Numbered from the stretch's first letter, positions 1 through 9,599 are shown. The stretch: DNA of 64,000 nucleotides from Pseudomonas graminis (GCF_002093745.1 NZ_MTSB01000004.1:248001-312000); one strand, 5' to 3'. Translations and numbers: made by a program. The notes: generated from the letters alone by a model not told the origin.

Positions 1-349
1 GAACTTCTACCAGCGTCAGACCGAAGGCAATCGTCCGGGTGATGGCGTATGGCAGATCACACCGGTCTGGTCCTACACCGTTCCTGTCGGCAAATCGGAT
101 GTTTTGATCGACGGCTTCATGGATTGGGTCGTGGACAACGACAAGACCTCGCGTGGCACTTACCACTCCAACCTGCACTTCAACCCGCAGATCAAATACG
201 ACCTGGGCAAGGCGCTGAATTACCCCGAGCGGCAGCTGTATGTCGGTATCGAATACGACTACTGGACCAACAAGTACGGCATCAAGGACACGCGATCGTT
301 CGACACCGACCAGAACACCGCGAGCTTGCTGGTGAAAGTGTTCTTCTAA
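1..349 (+). CDS. Tsx/OmpK-like outer-membrane channel, C-terminal part (5' end outside window)
   Basis: Open from the window edge in the frame starting at base 2, ending in TAA at 347-349. The visible 115 residues alternate polar and hydrophobic positions as in beta strands, contain a DYWTNKYGI stretch and a TDQNTAS turn, and end in phenylalanine, the usual last residue of outer-membrane beta-barrels. These features match the C-terminus of the nucleoside-specific channel Tsx/OmpK family (about 250-290 residues). Such porins sit in the outer membrane and pass nucleosides or related small solutes. The substrate cannot be told from this fragment. Signal peptide and most strands lie outside the window. 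Confidence 0.7.
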   Translation, partial: NFYQRQTEGNRPGDGVWQITPVWSYTVPVGKSDVLIDGFMDWVVDNDKTSRGTYHSNLHFNPQIKYDLGKALNYPERQLYVGIEYDYWTNKYGIKDTRSFDTDQNTASLLVKVFF

Positions 350-382
350 ACGCGTCATGATGTTTGGCGGTGATGACGCTCG

Positions 383-403
383 TTCCCGCGCTCCGCGCGG
401 GAA
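383..403. repeat. Pseudomonad intergenic hairpin repeat
   Basis: TTCCCGCGC, a 3-base loop and GCGCGGGAA form a perfect 9-bp stem between two convergent genes. It resembles the short TTCCCACGC/GCGTGGGAA-type hairpins found between many Pseudomonas genes. There is no clear T-run on either side, so it is listed as a repeat, though it may help end transcription in both directions. Confidence 0.6.
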
Positions 404-427
404 TCATTTCTAAACGCCCCGCCGCAA

Positions 428-1336
428 TCACTCCCTCGCCGCGTTCCAGACTTTGCCCACCAGCGTCACGATCAGCACCAGCACCGCGCCGGCAACGATG
501 CCCGCGATGGCGTCGATCAGGGTCGGGACGACCATCGACAGACCGCCCAAAGCACCCTGCGCCGCTTCAGTCACGCCTTCGACCCAGTGATGAGCGAACG
601 GCAGGCCGTGAACCAGAATGCCGCCGCCGACCATGAACATGGCCGCAGTGCCCACGATCGATAGCACCTTCATCAACACCGGTGCCAGCCACAGCAACGC
701 GCCGCCGAGCTTTTGCGCAAACGAGCTTGCGGTCTTTTTCAGGTAAAGGCCCAGGTCATCCAGTTTGACGATACCGGCCACCAGCCCGTAGACCCCGACG
801 GTGATCAACACGGCCACGATGACCAGTACGCCGACCTGGTCCATGAACGGCCGGGCCGAAACGACGCCCAATGCCAGAACGATGATTTCCGCCGAGAGAA
901 TGAAGTCGGTGCGGATCGCGCCCTTGATGCGGTCTTTCTCGAACGCGACCATGTCCACTGAAGCGTCCGTAGCCGCCTGTTTGCGTTGATCGTGTTCCTC
1001 ACCGGTTTCGGGATGCAGCCACTTATGGGCGATTTTTTCGAAACCTTCAAAACACAGAAATGCACCGCCAATCATCAGCAGCGGCAGAATCGCCCACGGC
1101 GCGAACGCGCTGATCAGCAATGCGGCAGGAACGAGAATCGCCTTGTTGAGCAATGACCCCTTGGCAACGGCCCAGACCACCGGCAGTTCGCGATCTGCCG
1201 TCACGCCTGTGACTTGCTGGGCATTGAGCGCCAGATCATCGCCCAGAACACCTGCGGTTTTCTTGGTGGCCAGCGCCACGTCATCCAGCAGCGTGGCAAT
1301 ATCGTCAAGCAGAGTAAGCAAGCTTCCAGCAGCCAA
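428..1336 (-). CDS. DUF808 (YedI-like) integral membrane protein
   Basis: A 302-residue protein of the DUF808 family, inner-membrane proteins of unknown function. I start it at TTG 1334-1336 because AAGGA lies 7 bases upstream and the family begins with a short stretch followed by [15 protein letters not shown], which is seen here at once; the reading frame stays open to 1456 but that extension is Cys/Arg-rich and unlike the family. Hydrophobic segments are visible around residues 65-95, 150-200 and 215-300. The family length is about 300, so this is complete. It is transcribed alone; the neighbouring regulator gene ends 146 bases upstream. Function is not established. Confidence 0.8.
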   Translation of the reverse strand: MAAGSLLTLLDDIATLLDDVALATKKTAGVLGDDLALNAQQVTGVTADRELPVVWAVAKGSLLNKAILVPAALLISAFAPWAILPLLMIGGAFLCFEGFEKIAHKWLHPETGEEHDQRKQAATDASVDMVAFEKDRIKGAIRTDFILSAEIIVLALGVVSARPFMDQVGVLVIVAVLITVGVYGLVAGIVKLDDLGLYLKKTASSFAQKLGGALLWLAPVLMKVLSIVGTAAMFMVGGGILVHGLPFAHHWVEGVTEAAQGALGGLSMVVPTLIDAIAGIVAGAVLVLIVTLVGKVWNAARE

Positions 1337-1482
1337 AATGAAAATCCTTGAGCAAGAAAAAAAGAAACAGCGCTTATAGCACCACACGCCGGGGTCAATC
1401 CTGTTGCAGCCCACACCTCTGACCTTCGTCAGGCGCGAACGTTTGACGACGCACACGGCAATACAGGCACGTTGAGCAACGA

Positions 1483-1989
1483 TCAGATCGGCAAGTGAGT
1501 GGTCGACAACACCTGACGCAAGCCCATGAACGAACGGATCTGCCTGACACCGGGCAAATACAGCAACTGTTCGGCATGCAGACGGTTGAAACTCTGACTG
1601 TCTTTGGTGCGCAGCAGCATGAAGTAGTCAAACTCGCCGGTGACCACATGAAACTCCATGCAGCCGGACACGTTCTGCGCCGCCGCTTCGAATTGCGCAA
1701 ACGAGTCTGGCGTCGAGCGGTCCAGGACCACGCCGATCAACACCACCATGCCGGCGTCCAGTACATCGCCATTAAGCAGCGCCACAACACCTTTGATGAC
1801 ACCCGCCTCTTTCAGCCGCTCGACACGCCTCAGGCAGGCAGGCGGGCTCAGCTTGACCTTCTCGGCCAGTGCCACATTGGAAATCGAAGCGTCGCGCTGC
1901 AACGTCTTCAGGATGGCGCGGTCGATCCTGTCCAGTGGCGGCGCTGCATCGGCACCTGGCTTTTTACTGCGTTCATTTATTGCTTTCAT
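1483..1989 (-). CDS. Lrp/AsnC-family regulator, candidate regulator of acdS
   Basis: About 168 residues: a polar N-terminal tail, an Lrp-type helix-turn-helix at roughly residues 20-75 ([12 protein letters not shown]...[13 protein letters not shown]) and a C-terminal RAM/effector domain with the typical [10 protein letters not shown] segment. Lrp-family proteins bind DNA as oligomers and respond to amino acids. It is transcribed away from acdS across a shared 180-bp region, the arrangement of AcdR with acdS in other ACC-deaminase bacteria, so control of acdS is likely (inference). The start is uncertain: ATG 1989 or an in-frame GTG at 2001; neither has a good ribosome binding site. Confidence 0.8.
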   Translation of the reverse strand: MKAINERSKKPGADAAPPLDRIDRAILKTLQRDASISNVALAEKVKLSPPACLRRVERLKEAGVIKGVVALLNGDVLDAGMVVLIGVVLDRSTPDSFAQFEAAAQNVSGCMEFHVVTGEFDYFMLLRTKDSQSFNRLHAEQLLYLPGVRQIRSFMGLRQVLSTTHLPI

Positions 1990-2169
1990 TATCGATTTCA
2001 CAACATAAAAGTCTGTCTTGATACCCGGACACTAACGCTGATTTCGTCAATAGACAATTCTTTGCAACCACGATTATCGCGCTATTTCCTATGATAGGAG
2101 GCATCTCAGGCACCCGTCCAAGCGTCAAACCATCCATTGCCTGGATCAACCTTTCAACGGAGACCCGAT

Positions 2170-3186
2170 ATGAACCTCAGCAAGTTCAAGCGCTACCCTC
2201 TGACCTTTGGCCCTTCGCCCATTACCCCTTTGAAACGCTTGAGCGAGCATCTGGGCGGTAAAGTCGAGCTGTATGCCAAACGCGAGGACTGCAACAGCGG
2301 CCTGGCGTTCGGCGGCAACAAAACCCGCAAACTGGAGTATCTGGTTCCTGAGGCCATTGAGGGCGGTTACGACACGCTGGTGTCGATTGGCGGCATTCAG
2401 TCCAATCAGACCCGTCAGGTGGCAGCCGTCGCGGCGCACCTGGGCATGAAGTGCGTGCTGGTGCAGGAAAACTGGGTCAACTATTCCGATGCGCTGTATG
2501 ACCGGGTCGGCAATATCGAAATGTCGCGCATCATGGGGGCCGATGTGCGCCTGGACTCGGCGGGCTTCGATATCGGTATCCGCCCGAGCTGGGAAAAGGC
2601 GATGGCCGATGTGGTTGAAAGCGGCGGTAAGCCGTTCCCGATTCCAGCCGGTTGCTCTGAACACCCCTACGGCGGTCTGGGTTTTGTGCGCTTTGCCGAT
2701 GAGGTGCGTCAGCAGGAAGAAGAGCTGGGCTTCAAATTCGACTACATCGTGGTCTGCTCGGTCACCGGCAGTACCCACGCCGGTATGCTGGTGGGCTTCG
2801 CTGCCGATGGCCGTGCGCAACGGGTGATCGGTATCGATGCGTCAGCCAAGCCGGACAAAACCCGCGAGCAAGTGCTGCGCATTGCCCGAAACACCGCAAA
2901 ACTGGTCGACCTGGGCCGTGAGATCACGGCCGAAGACGTGGTGCTCGACACCCGCTACGCCTACCCCGAATACGGCCTGCCCAACGACGGTACGCTGGAG
3001 GCAATCCGCCTCTGCGCCCGCCTCGAAGGCGTGCTGACCGATCCGGTCTACGAAGGCAAATCCATGCACGGGATGATCGACATGGTTCGCAACGGCGAAT
3101 TTCCCGAAGGCTCGAAAGTGCTCTATGCCCACCTCGGCGGCGTACCGGCGCTGAATGCGTACAGCTTCCTGTTCAAGGATGGCTGA
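2170..3186 (+). CDS. acdS: 1-aminocyclopropane-1-carboxylate (ACC) deaminase
   Basis: A 338-residue PLP enzyme that opens ACC, the plant ethylene precursor, to 2-oxobutanoate and ammonia. Starting at ATG 2170 (GGAG 7 bases upstream), numbering matches the studied Pseudomonas enzyme: Lys51 (PLP Schiff base, in GGNKTRK), Ser78, Tyr294, Glu295 and Leu322 are all present. Glu295 and Leu322 are the positions used to tell ACC deaminase from the homologous D-cysteine desulfhydrase, so I call it a true AcdS. The protein is cytoplasmic. It is divergent from an Lrp-type regulator and convergent with a LysR gene 18 bases away. In a plant-associated bacterium it would lower plant ethylene or use ACC as nitrogen source. 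Confidence 0.93.
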   Translation: MNLSKFKRYPLTFGPSPITPLKRLSEHLGGKVELYAKREDCNSGLAFGGNKTRKLEYLVPEAIEGGYDTLVSIGGIQSNQTRQVAAVAAHLGMKCVLVQENWVNYSDALYDRVGNIEMSRIMGADVRLDSAGFDIGIRPSWEKAMADVVESGGKPFPIPAGCSEHPYGGLGFVRFADEVRQQEEELGFKFDYIVVCSVTGSTHAGMLVGFAADGRAQRVIGIDASAKPDKTREQVLRIARNTAKLVDLGREITAEDVVLDTRYAYPEYGLPNDGTLEAIRLCARLEGVLTDPVYEGKSMHGMIDMVRNGEFPEGSKVLYAHLGGVPALNAYSFLFKDG

Positions 3187-3204
3187 GCGGTAATTAAACG
3201 CGCT

Positions 3205-4059
3205 CTAAACCCGAAAATACTTCTGCATCGCCTGCGCCAGCAGACTCACCGCCTCGTCAGGCTGTGACGCGGGCGCTCGCAGGAACACGATTTCGTGCTC
3301 GGCGATCTCAGGGAGGTCGTTGAGGATCTGCATGGCGTCGGTCACACCGCTCCGATCAATAAGGCTGATCGCCAGGCCTGCTTCCACACAGGCCTTGATC
3401 GCCTGACTGGACGGGCTTTCCAGTACCACACGGGTTTTGCGGCCATCGTTTTTGAGGGACGCCATCATCGCCTCACGATAGGGGCACTGCGCCGCATGCA
3501 CAGCAAGCGGCAACGGCTCTGTGGAGGCCCGTGTCATCGTGGCCGGCCCGACCCAAACGGGTTTGGTCGAGACCAGAAACACAGTGTCCGTATTCAACTG
3601 CCCCTTGGGCTGTGCGATGACCGCTGCCTGCAATTTTCCGCGCTGCACCTGCTCACGCAAGGTGTAACTGGGCGCGGTTTTCAACTCCAGCACCACATTG
3701 GGCCAGGCCGCCGCGAACACAGGCAGGATGTCGCGGATGACGTGAACGGCGTACTCGTCAGGTACGCCCAGCGTGATGCGCCCCGCCAGGTGAGTGCCGT
3801 GCAGGTCCGCCAGCACCCGGTCATGGGTGGACAACAATTCTGTCGTCGACACGAGCACACGCTTGCCCAGCGCCGTCAGGGACACTGCCTGATTGTCCCG
3901 GTCAAGCAAACGCCCGCCTGCCACTGCCTCAAGCCGCTGGATATGCACACTCACCGCTGCCGGGCTTTTGTGCAATTGCTCGGCTGCCGCAGAAAACTTG
4001 CCTGTCCGCACCACGGCATGAAAGGTGCGGACCAGCTCGATATCGAGAATGGCCGTCAT
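3205..4059 (-). CDS. LysR-family transcriptional regulator
   Basis: A 284-residue LysR protein: winged helix-turn-helix at residues 1-65 (FSAAAEQLHKSPAAVSVHIQRLE) and a periplasmic-binding-fold effector domain from about residue 90. Length is at the short end of the family's usual 290-310. It is divergent from the EamA exporter at 4134 with only 75 bases between, the classical layout for a LysR regulator controlling its neighbour; the spacer is AT-rich. The inducer is unknown. Its position next to acdS is convergent, so no shared control is implied. Confidence 0.88.
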   Translation of the reverse strand: MTAILDIELVRTFHAVVRTGKFSAAAEQLHKSPAAVSVHIQRLEAVAGGRLLDRDNQAVSLTALGKRVLVSTTELLSTHDRVLADLHGTHLAGRITLGVPDEYAVHVIRDILPVFAAAWPNVVLELKTAPSYTLREQVQRGKLQAAVIAQPKGQLNTDTVFLVSTKPVWVGPATMTRASTEPLPLAVHAAQCPYREAMMASLKNDGRKTRVVLESPSSQAIKACVEAGLAISLIDRSGVTDAMQILNDLPEIAEHEIVFLRAPASQPDEAVSLLAQAMQKYFRV

Positions 4060-4133
4060 GATTCATTTTTCCCGAACGACTGATGCACTTAATTTTGATT
4101 TATTAGACTACGCCCTTCTCGTAGCCTGTGTCG

Positions 4134-5066
4134 ATGAATCAATACCTGTCGATCTCCCCGAGCGTTTCGCGGCCTGCTTGGCATCAGGCCATTCCTTTGC
4201 TGCTGCTTGAGGCAGCACTCGTGCTGACCTGGAGTTCCGGTTTTATAGGCGCGCGCTTTTCTCTTGATTACGCGCCGCCGCTGCTGGTGGTGTTCTGGCG
4301 TTGTGTGGTGGTCACGCTGATTCTGCTGCCGTTTGTGACCAAGCCCTTGAGGTCGGTCCCACCCGTGCTGCTGTTGAAGAACGCCGGCATCGGCCTGCTG
4401 GCGATGACGGGCTATGTGGCGGGCGTCACGCAGGGTATTGCGCTGGGCGTGCCGGCCGGGCTCGCTGCGCTTTTCGCCGATCTGCTGCCGATGGGCATGG
4501 CTTTGTTGGCAGCTGTCGTACTCGGCCAACGGCTGATCTGGCAAATCTGGGCGGGGCTGGTGGTCGGCCTGATTGGCGTGGTGCTGGTGACCTACAGCGC
4601 ACTGGCGTGGGGCGATGCGCCGTTGTGGGCGTATGGCCTGCCACTGCTGGGGATGTTTTCACTGGCCATCGCCACGCTGTGGCAGAAGCACTCCACCATG
4701 CTGGAACCCATGAAGCTGCTCCCCAACCTGTGGCTGCAATGTTGCGTCTCGAGCGTCGCGTTCGCCATCATTCAGGGCACACAAGGCAGCCTGGCCCCGA
4801 TCCCCAGCACAGGATTTGCGCTGAGCGTGATCTGGACAGTGGGGTTGGCGACTCTGGGCGGTTACGGGCTTTATTGGGTCTGCCTGCGTCGTGCGACGGC
4901 CACCCGGGTTGCCAGCGTCTTGTACCTGAGCCCGCCGGTGACGATGCTCTGGGCCTGGGCGATGTTTGACGAGCCGCTGTCCTGGCAGATCGCGTTCGGG
5001 ATGGCAGTGTCGGGCGTCGGGGTGTGGATGGTTGTGCGGGCGGAGGCTCGGCAAGGCGCCTCGTGA
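4134..5066 (+). CDS. EamA/DMT-family transporter
   Basis: A 310-residue inner-membrane protein with two EamA repeats (about residues 16-145 and 160-305), highly hydrophobic with around ten predicted membrane helices and the family motif WSSGFIGARF near the N-terminus. DMT-superfamily members export amino acids, metabolites or drugs. ATG 4134 is used; an in-frame GTG lies at 4128, and neither has a convincing Shine-Dalgarno sequence. It is divergent from the LysR gene, which probably controls it. The substrate cannot be predicted. Confidence 0.85.
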   Translation: MNQYLSISPSVSRPAWHQAIPLLLLEAALVLTWSSGFIGARFSLDYAPPLLVVFWRCVVVTLILLPFVTKPLRSVPPVLLLKNAGIGLLAMTGYVAGVTQGIALGVPAGLAALFADLLPMGMALLAAVVLGQRLIWQIWAGLVVGLIGVVLVTYSALAWGDAPLWAYGLPLLGMFSLAIATLWQKHSTMLEPMKLLPNLWLQCCVSSVAFAIIQGTQGSLAPIPSTGFALSVIWTVGLATLGGYGLYWVCLRRATATRVASVLYLSPPVTMLWAWAMFDEPLSWQIAFGMAVSGVGVWMVVRAEARQGAS

Positions 5067-5086
5067 CCGTCTCACGAAGCGCCTTT
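5055..5086. terminator. Bidirectional terminator overlapping a stop codon
   Basis: GGCGC-C-TCGTGA, loop CCGTC, TCACGA-A-GCGCC: an 11-bp stem with one mismatch, followed by TTTAT on the plus strand. The left arm contains the EamA gene's stop codon, and the convergent chemoreceptor gene ends 10 bases beyond, so it probably serves both genes. Confidence 0.7.
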
Positions 5087-5095
5087 ATCAACGAT

Positions 5096-7024
5096 TCAAA
5101 TCTTGAAACGCGCAACCATGCTCTGCAAATCGCTGCCCAGACGAGCCAGCTCGACCGTCGAGGCGGCGCTCTGTTCGGTCGCGGAGGCAGACTGATCAGC
5201 GATGTCGCGAACGCTCAATACGCTGCGGTTGATCTCGTCAGTCACCGAGCTTTGTTGCTCGGCGGCAGCAGAAATCTGTTGGCTCATCTGTTCGATCGTG
5301 CCGATTGACTGGTTGATCTCCACCAGCGCCTGCTCAGCCTGGCGCGCCAGCACGACAGTGCCTTCGGTGCGTTGCAGGCTGGCGTCCATCAGGCCGGAAG
5401 CGGCACCTGTGCCCTGTTGCAGGGTCTGGATCAGCGCTTCGATTTCAGTGGTGGAGTTCTGGGTGCGCTGGGCCAGCGAACGGACTTCGTCGGCCACTAC
5501 GGCAAAACCACGGCCCTGTTCACCAGCACGTGCGGCCTCGATGGCGGCGTTGAGCGCGAGCAGGTTGGTCTGTTCAGCGACCGCCTTGATCACGTCGATG
5601 ACGCTGCCGATCTTGCTGCTGTCTTCGGTCAGGCGCTGCATGGCCTCACCCAGTTGTTTCACTTCGCCGGCCAGTTGGCCGATTTCGCGGGTGGCGTGCT
5701 GCACCACGCTGCTGCCGTGGGCCGCGCGCTCGCTGGCCTGTTTGGCAGCCCGCGAAGCGTCTTCGGTGTTGCGCGCCACTTCCTGAACGGTGGACGCCAT
5801 CTGGTTCATGGCTGTCGCGACCTGGTCCACTTCATTTTTTTGCAGCGTGACACCGGCGCTGGTCTGCTCGCTGACGGCAGACAGCTCTTCGGCCGCGGTA
5901 GCAATCTGCGTGACGCCGTTGCCGATGCCGCCGATCAGGCTGCGCAGGGAAACGGTCATGTGCTGCATGGTGTTCTGCAACAGGCCCAATTCGTCCTGGC
6001 GGGTCGTACTGATGTCGTGAGTCAGGTCACCGTCGGCGATACGGCGTGCCGCAATGACCGTCTCGTTCAACGGCGCAGTGATCTGGCGGGTAATCAGAAA
6101 GGCAGCAAAAATGCCGATCAGCAGGACCACCACTGCCACGCTCAACAACTGCATGACGGCGGTGTTCTGTTCTTTCCTGGCACTGATGATCTGCTGCGCT
6201 GCCAGATCGTCGGCACGGGCCGCGGTGGCCACGGATTGCTGTTGCAGGTTGCCGCGTATCTGATCGGTCTGCTGAAGCATTTCCGAGATCGACGTCATCA
6301 GCACCTTGTATTGCTTCAACGCAACCAGCGCAGCATCGACCGCCGCATTGGCCTGAACGGGCAACTCGCTACGCGCGGCACTCACCTGCGCGATCAACGC
6401 GTCAGCCGCGTTATAGGTGGCCTGACGATTGTCGGCAGAAGGAATACTCAGATAACGGCGAAACACCAGACGAAAGTTGGTCATCCCGTTACGCAGGTCG
6501 CCAGCGATCTTGACCTGTTTGATCCCGGTCTCGTCCGGCGCACGCAAGGTATCGTCAATGGTCTTGTTCAGCAGGTTCTCGAAAGTGCCACTGACATCAT
6601 CAGACACCTTGATAATCGGTTTCAGCGCGTCATCGACTTTCTGGTTGATGCCGACCAGTTGTTCGAAGGTCTGCTTGAGCCCCCCTACCTGTTCCTTGAT
6701 GCCACGCAATTTTTCGAGGTTGCTCGACACGACAAACAGGCCCAACCCCTGATCGACACTGTGGTTCAACGTATCCAGCGCACTGGCGTAAGCCTGCACG
6801 CCCGCCGGGCTTGGGCCTGTGGCGTAGGCTTGTGCAGCAATTCGGGCACTCAGAACATCAGCCTTGATCTCGGCGACCTTGCCGCTTTTGCCCATGCGCT
6901 CGATCAGCAGATTGGTACTGGAGTAACCAATTGCGGTGACAGTCAGCACGCCCAGCAAAATGGCGGCAAAGCCCAGCCCAAGCTTCTTGCTGACTTTCAA
7001 GTTATCCAACCATTTTGCGCTCAT
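5096..7024 (-). CDS. Methyl-accepting chemotaxis protein, HBM (McpS-like) type
   Basis: A 642-residue chemoreceptor. N-terminal membrane segment at about residues 14-34, a long all-helical periplasmic region of about 250 residues, second membrane segment near 289-311, HAMP domain (about 312-365), then the coiled-coil signalling domain with the invariant hairpin tip [19 protein letters not shown]. The size of the sensor region and total length match the helical bimodular (HBM) class, whose studied member McpS of P. putida (about 640 residues) binds TCA-cycle acids; the ligand here is inferred only by class. It is a single-gene unit with a FliA-type promoter just upstream, as expected for a flagellar-regulon receptor. 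Confidence 0.9.
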   Translation of the reverse strand: MSAKWLDNLKVSKKLGLGFAAILLGVLTVTAIGYSSTNLLIERMGKSGKVAEIKADVLSARIAAQAYATGPSPAGVQAYASALDTLNHSVDQGLGLFVVSSNLEKLRGIKEQVGGLKQTFEQLVGINQKVDDALKPIIKVSDDVSGTFENLLNKTIDDTLRAPDETGIKQVKIAGDLRNGMTNFRLVFRRYLSIPSADNRQATYNAADALIAQVSAARSELPVQANAAVDAALVALKQYKVLMTSISEMLQQTDQIRGNLQQQSVATAARADDLAAQQIISARKEQNTAVMQLLSVAVVVLLIGIFAAFLITRQITAPLNETVIAARRIADGDLTHDISTTRQDELGLLQNTMQHMTVSLRSLIGGIGNGVTQIATAAEELSAVSEQTSAGVTLQKNEVDQVATAMNQMASTVQEVARNTEDASRAAKQASERAAHGSSVVQHATREIGQLAGEVKQLGEAMQRLTEDSSKIGSVIDVIKAVAEQTNLLALNAAIEAARAGEQGRGFAVVADEVRSLAQRTQNSTTEIEALIQTLQQGTGAASGLMDASLQRTEGTVVLARQAEQALVEINQSIGTIEQMSQQISAAAEQQSSVTDEINRSVLSVRDIADQSASATEQSAASTVELARLGSDLQSMVARFKI

Positions 7025-7057
7025 TACGTGTGTGCCCTTGATTTTCGGAATGCCCGT

Positions 7058-7084
7058 AAATCGGCGTGGTCAGGGTTTACTTGA
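7058..7084 (-). promoter_or_regulatory. FliA (sigma-28) promoter of the HBM chemoreceptor
   Basis: On the minus strand: TCAAGTAA, 11 bases, GCCGATTT. The consensus is TAAAGTTT-N11-GCCGATAA, so spacing is exact, the -10 core GCCGAT is perfect and TCAAGT matches the -35 core at 5 of 6. It ends 33 bases before the start codon at 7024. Confidence 0.72.
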
Positions 7085-7240
7085 TAGCGGTATTAGCCCG
7101 TTTGAACCGGGAACTAAAAGGAAACGCCGGGCACACCCCGGATTCAGGGAGCATGACGCCATGATGAAGATTTATTTAAGTGGCTCTGACACATATGTTT
7201 CAGATGACCGGTCAAACGGCTGATGCAGGGTCGAGCGGCA

Positions 7241-7726
7241 TTACATCTGCAAGAACTGCATGACTGTCATCTTGCTGACCATCAACAGCACGATCATGAA
7301 CATGCCTGCAAATCCAGCGATGCCGAGCCAGAACCAGAGCCGATACATCGCCCGAAACTGATCATTGAGCAGCGCGCCCGTGGTTGCGGCATGCGAGGCC
7401 AGTCGCTCAAGACGCTTTTGCAAAACCAGCACAGGCAACCATAACGCGCCGACGCAGACAAAGATGATCAACGACCCGATGATCCAGTCAGTCAGCAGCG
7501 ACATGCCCGCCAGGCTGACCATTGCGTAGCCGGTAATGATCTGCACACAACCGGCTGGGGTGGTGATCCATGTGTCAAAGCGCACCACCATTCTGGCGAC
7601 ATGGGCGATCACAAACGGATTGCCGCTGCGGCTGGCGGCAATCAGATAAAGGTAGGACCCCATGCCGAACCCGAAGAGAAAAATGGCGGCGATGACATGC
7701 AGGTACTTCAGGTACAGGTAAAGCAT
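7241..7726 (-). CDS. DUF2269-family membrane protein
   Basis: A 161-residue hydrophobic protein starting MLYLYLKYLHVIAAI, with four predicted membrane helices (about residues 5-25, 50-75, 80-100 and 130-155) and the DUF2269 pattern of a histidine in the first helix and a conserved W/TPAG segment near residue 57. The family has no settled role. AAGGG lies 6 bases before the start. The gene begins 2 bases after the stop of the dehydrogenase-like gene on the same strand, so the two form an operon and probably act in the same process. Confidence 0.8.
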   Translation of the reverse strand: MLYLYLKYLHVIAAIFLFGFGMGSYLYLIAASRSGNPFVIAHVARMVVRFDTWITTPAGCVQIITGYAMVSLAGMSLLTDWIIGSLIIFVCVGALWLPVLVLQKRLERLASHAATTGALLNDQFRAMYRLWFWLGIAGFAGMFMIVLLMVSKMTVMQFLQM

Positions 7727-7728
7727 CG

Positions 7729-8856
7729 TCAGCCCTTCCCTGTCTCGAAATGCACATCCAGACGAATATTCGAAGGCTCGTCGATGGCCGCGAGGTACTC
7801 GTCCACGGTGACCTCCCCCACGCAGGCGCGCGCCCCCGGTTGCGGACGATAGCCTGCTGCCATTTTTGCACTCAGGGCCACCGCCGCACAGCTGGGGATT
7901 TCAGGCCCCTTGTCATTCAGTGCTGTCAGTTGCGCGCGCATTCGCAGCGGTTGACCGTCCGGTCCTGCGCCATCGACATCGATGTACATCGCGCTTTTTC
8001 GATCACCCAGGTGTTCGAAACGTGTTCCCCACCGATGCAGTCGAACAGCCCACGGCGCAGGATCGCGGACCAGCCCGATACGGACTGCCAGCGCCAGCAG
8101 CCAGGTCGCAATCACCCCCGACCGAAGCCCGGAGCCCGCCTTGAAACTCAGGTTCTGCGCCGCATAGCGCGTGGCAAAAACATCGATATCGGGGGCATCG
8201 ACATTGGCCAGCAACCGAGTGCCCATGCCCGGCATCCGGCGCAGGGTCAGGTCCATCCAGCCCGGCACTTCATGCACCTGACCGTCCTTGAGCTGCCGGA
8301 TGGGCTTGCCTGCATAGGCCAGCACGCCGAGCACCGTGGAGACTCCCGGCATCTTCGCGGCCGATGAAATGCCGTGCGCTATCGAATCAATGCGCAGAAA
8401 ACGCTGACGGTGCTGATCGATGATGGCTGCTGACAGCGTGGGCACCGAACTGCAGCCGCTCAGCAGGCTGACACCGGCATCGCGGGCAGCGGCGTCAAGC
8501 GTGGCGATGCCGGAGACGAAGGTCCGGCAGTCCGACAGGTCGCAATAATTGACCCCCGCCTCGATGCAATGCTGCGCCACCGCGTAGGATTGCCCCTGAA
8601 AAGGCCCCGCCCTGTGAACCACCAGATCAATGCCCAACGTACGAAGTTCGCCGCCTTTGCCCTCAGCCATGACATCCACACACCAGCTTTGACAGGCCTT
8701 GCCGCCCATGGCCTCCAGCTCGGCAACCTTCATCGCCAGCTTGCGGCTGTCACGGCCTGAAATAACCAGCTCGATACCCGGCATCATCACCAGATGGTTG
8801 CAGATCAGACTGCCGAAATTACCGTAGCCGCCGATGACCAATACCCGAAATGCCAT
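7729..8856 (-). CDS. Saccharopine dehydrogenase-like NAD(P)-binding protein
   Basis: A 375-residue protein with an N-terminal Rossmann fold (VLVIGGYGNFG, residues 5-15) followed by the saccharopine-dehydrogenase-like segment (roughly 5-130, with GPFQGQSYAVAQHCIEAG near 105-125). The C-terminal half matches no substrate-specific group I recognise. Members of this broad family include true lysine-pathway enzymes and many uncharacterised reductases; lacking the lysine-pathway context, a generic label is safer. AAGGA lies 6 bases before ATG 8856. It is first in a two-gene operon with the DUF2269 gene. Confidence 0.78.
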   Translation of the reverse strand: MAFRVLVIGGYGNFGSLICNHLVMMPGIELVISGRDSRKLAMKVAELEAMGGKACQSWCVDVMAEGKGGELRTLGIDLVVHRAGPFQGQSYAVAQHCIEAGVNYCDLSDCRTFVSGIATLDAAARDAGVSLLSGCSSVPTLSAAIIDQHRQRFLRIDSIAHGISSAAKMPGVSTVLGVLAYAGKPIRQLKDGQVHEVPGWMDLTLRRMPGMGTRLLANVDAPDIDVFATRYAAQNLSFKAGSGLRSGVIATWLLALAVRIGLVRDPAPWAVRLHRWGTRFEHLGDRKSAMYIDVDGAGPDGQPLRMRAQLTALNDKGPEIPSCAAVALSAKMAAGYRPQPGARACVGEVTVDEYLAAIDEPSNIRLDVHFETGKG

Positions 8857-9121
8857 TTATCGTCCTTGATGCACTGAAAGAGTGATGAGCTTGATACACG
8901 AACAACGGCGGACATTATTGATCATCGGAGGCATGCAGACTAATAAAACCAGTGGCTTTTCTGATCCTTCAAAGCGCACCTGAGCGTCAGCGGCTTTCGC
9001 ATGTCACCGGCACAGGCCAAAGCGGTTTGCCTGCCGAGCCGTTTGAAGACGGTTGAGGGACATCAACCGCTGCGGCAAGCGGGTACGTAGCAGCGGTTTG
9101 TATAACAAACGCTTCTCAGCC

Positions 9122-9191
9122 CTGTCATTTGTGACAGTTCACACAGGTGATCGGATCTTTTACCGTGGAGGTGCTGAACTAAATCCTCCAC
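9122..9191 (+). promoter_or_regulatory. Overlapping palindromes and leader hairpin before the orphan gene at 9207
   Basis: This lies in the 350-base spacer 8857-9206, where I see no gene. CTGTCA-TTTG-TGACAG (9122-9137) overlaps TGTGA-CAGT-TCACA (9130-9143) and TCAC-ACAG-GTGA (9139-9150), three palindromes with 4-base centres, typical of regulator binding. After them GTGGAGG (9165-9171) can pair with CCTCCAC (9185-9191), forming a leader hairpin that ends 4 bases before the AAGGA ribosome binding site. The regulator is unknown; spacing is wrong for CRP/Vfr. The rest of the spacer holds nothing I recognise. Confidence 0.4.
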
Positions 9192-9206
9192 CATCAAGGA
9201 ACGATC

Positions 9207-9557
9207 ATGATTATTGTATTCGGCGAAAAAACTGCCTATCCCGCGCCGTCTGTGCCGGCGGGCGAGATTGTAAAAGGGAAACCTGTCAACGTAGCATTTG
9301 ATATGTCCCAATCCGGAAACGGGTTGCCTTATGAATTTGAAGTCGTACTTATCAATCAAAACAACCTAGGACAGTTTTCCGATAAACGCCCATTTACCCC
9401 GTCTCGTCCCATCGAAATAGAGACCGCCCCCATCAAATTTTTTGAGGTCGGCGACCGCGTGCAGGTCTACGCCAGGCTTTATTACAACGTTCCAAGCACC
9501 GATCAAATCATGCTTATTGAAACGCCTCGGTCTGACGCTTATGACGTGACTGCGTGA
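9207..9557 (+). CDS. Hypothetical protein, 116 residues
   Basis: Not recognised. The gene has a good ribosome binding site (AAGGA, 6 bases before ATG) and its own regulated-looking leader, so it is probably real. The product is acidic to neutral, rich in Val, Ile, Pro and Asn, with alternating patterns suggesting an all-beta fold; there is no signal peptide, membrane helix or cysteine. Base composition is lower in GC than the neighbours, which hints at horizontal acquisition. It stands alone, followed by a decayed acetyltransferase. Confidence 0.6.
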   Translation: MIIVFGEKTAYPAPSVPAGEIVKGKPVNVAFDMSQSGNGLPYEFEVVLINQNNLGQFSDKRPFTPSRPIEIETAPIKFFEVGDRVQVYARLYYNVPSTDQIMLIETPRSDAYDVTA

Positions 9558-9599
9558 AACAACGAATCATGCGGTGTTCGGGATCACTTCTTCGATTGA

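Noticed and set aside
5372..7084. 570-codon plus-strand frame opposite the HBM chemoreceptor
   Set aside because: Shadow frame: low-complexity composition rich in His, Gln and Arg, while the minus-strand protein has full chemoreceptor motifs. Similar long shadows at 34293-35885 and 32038-32946 were discarded for the same reason.
9130..9143. TGTGA...TCACA as a CRP/Vfr site
   Set aside because: The two halves are 4 bases apart instead of the required 6.
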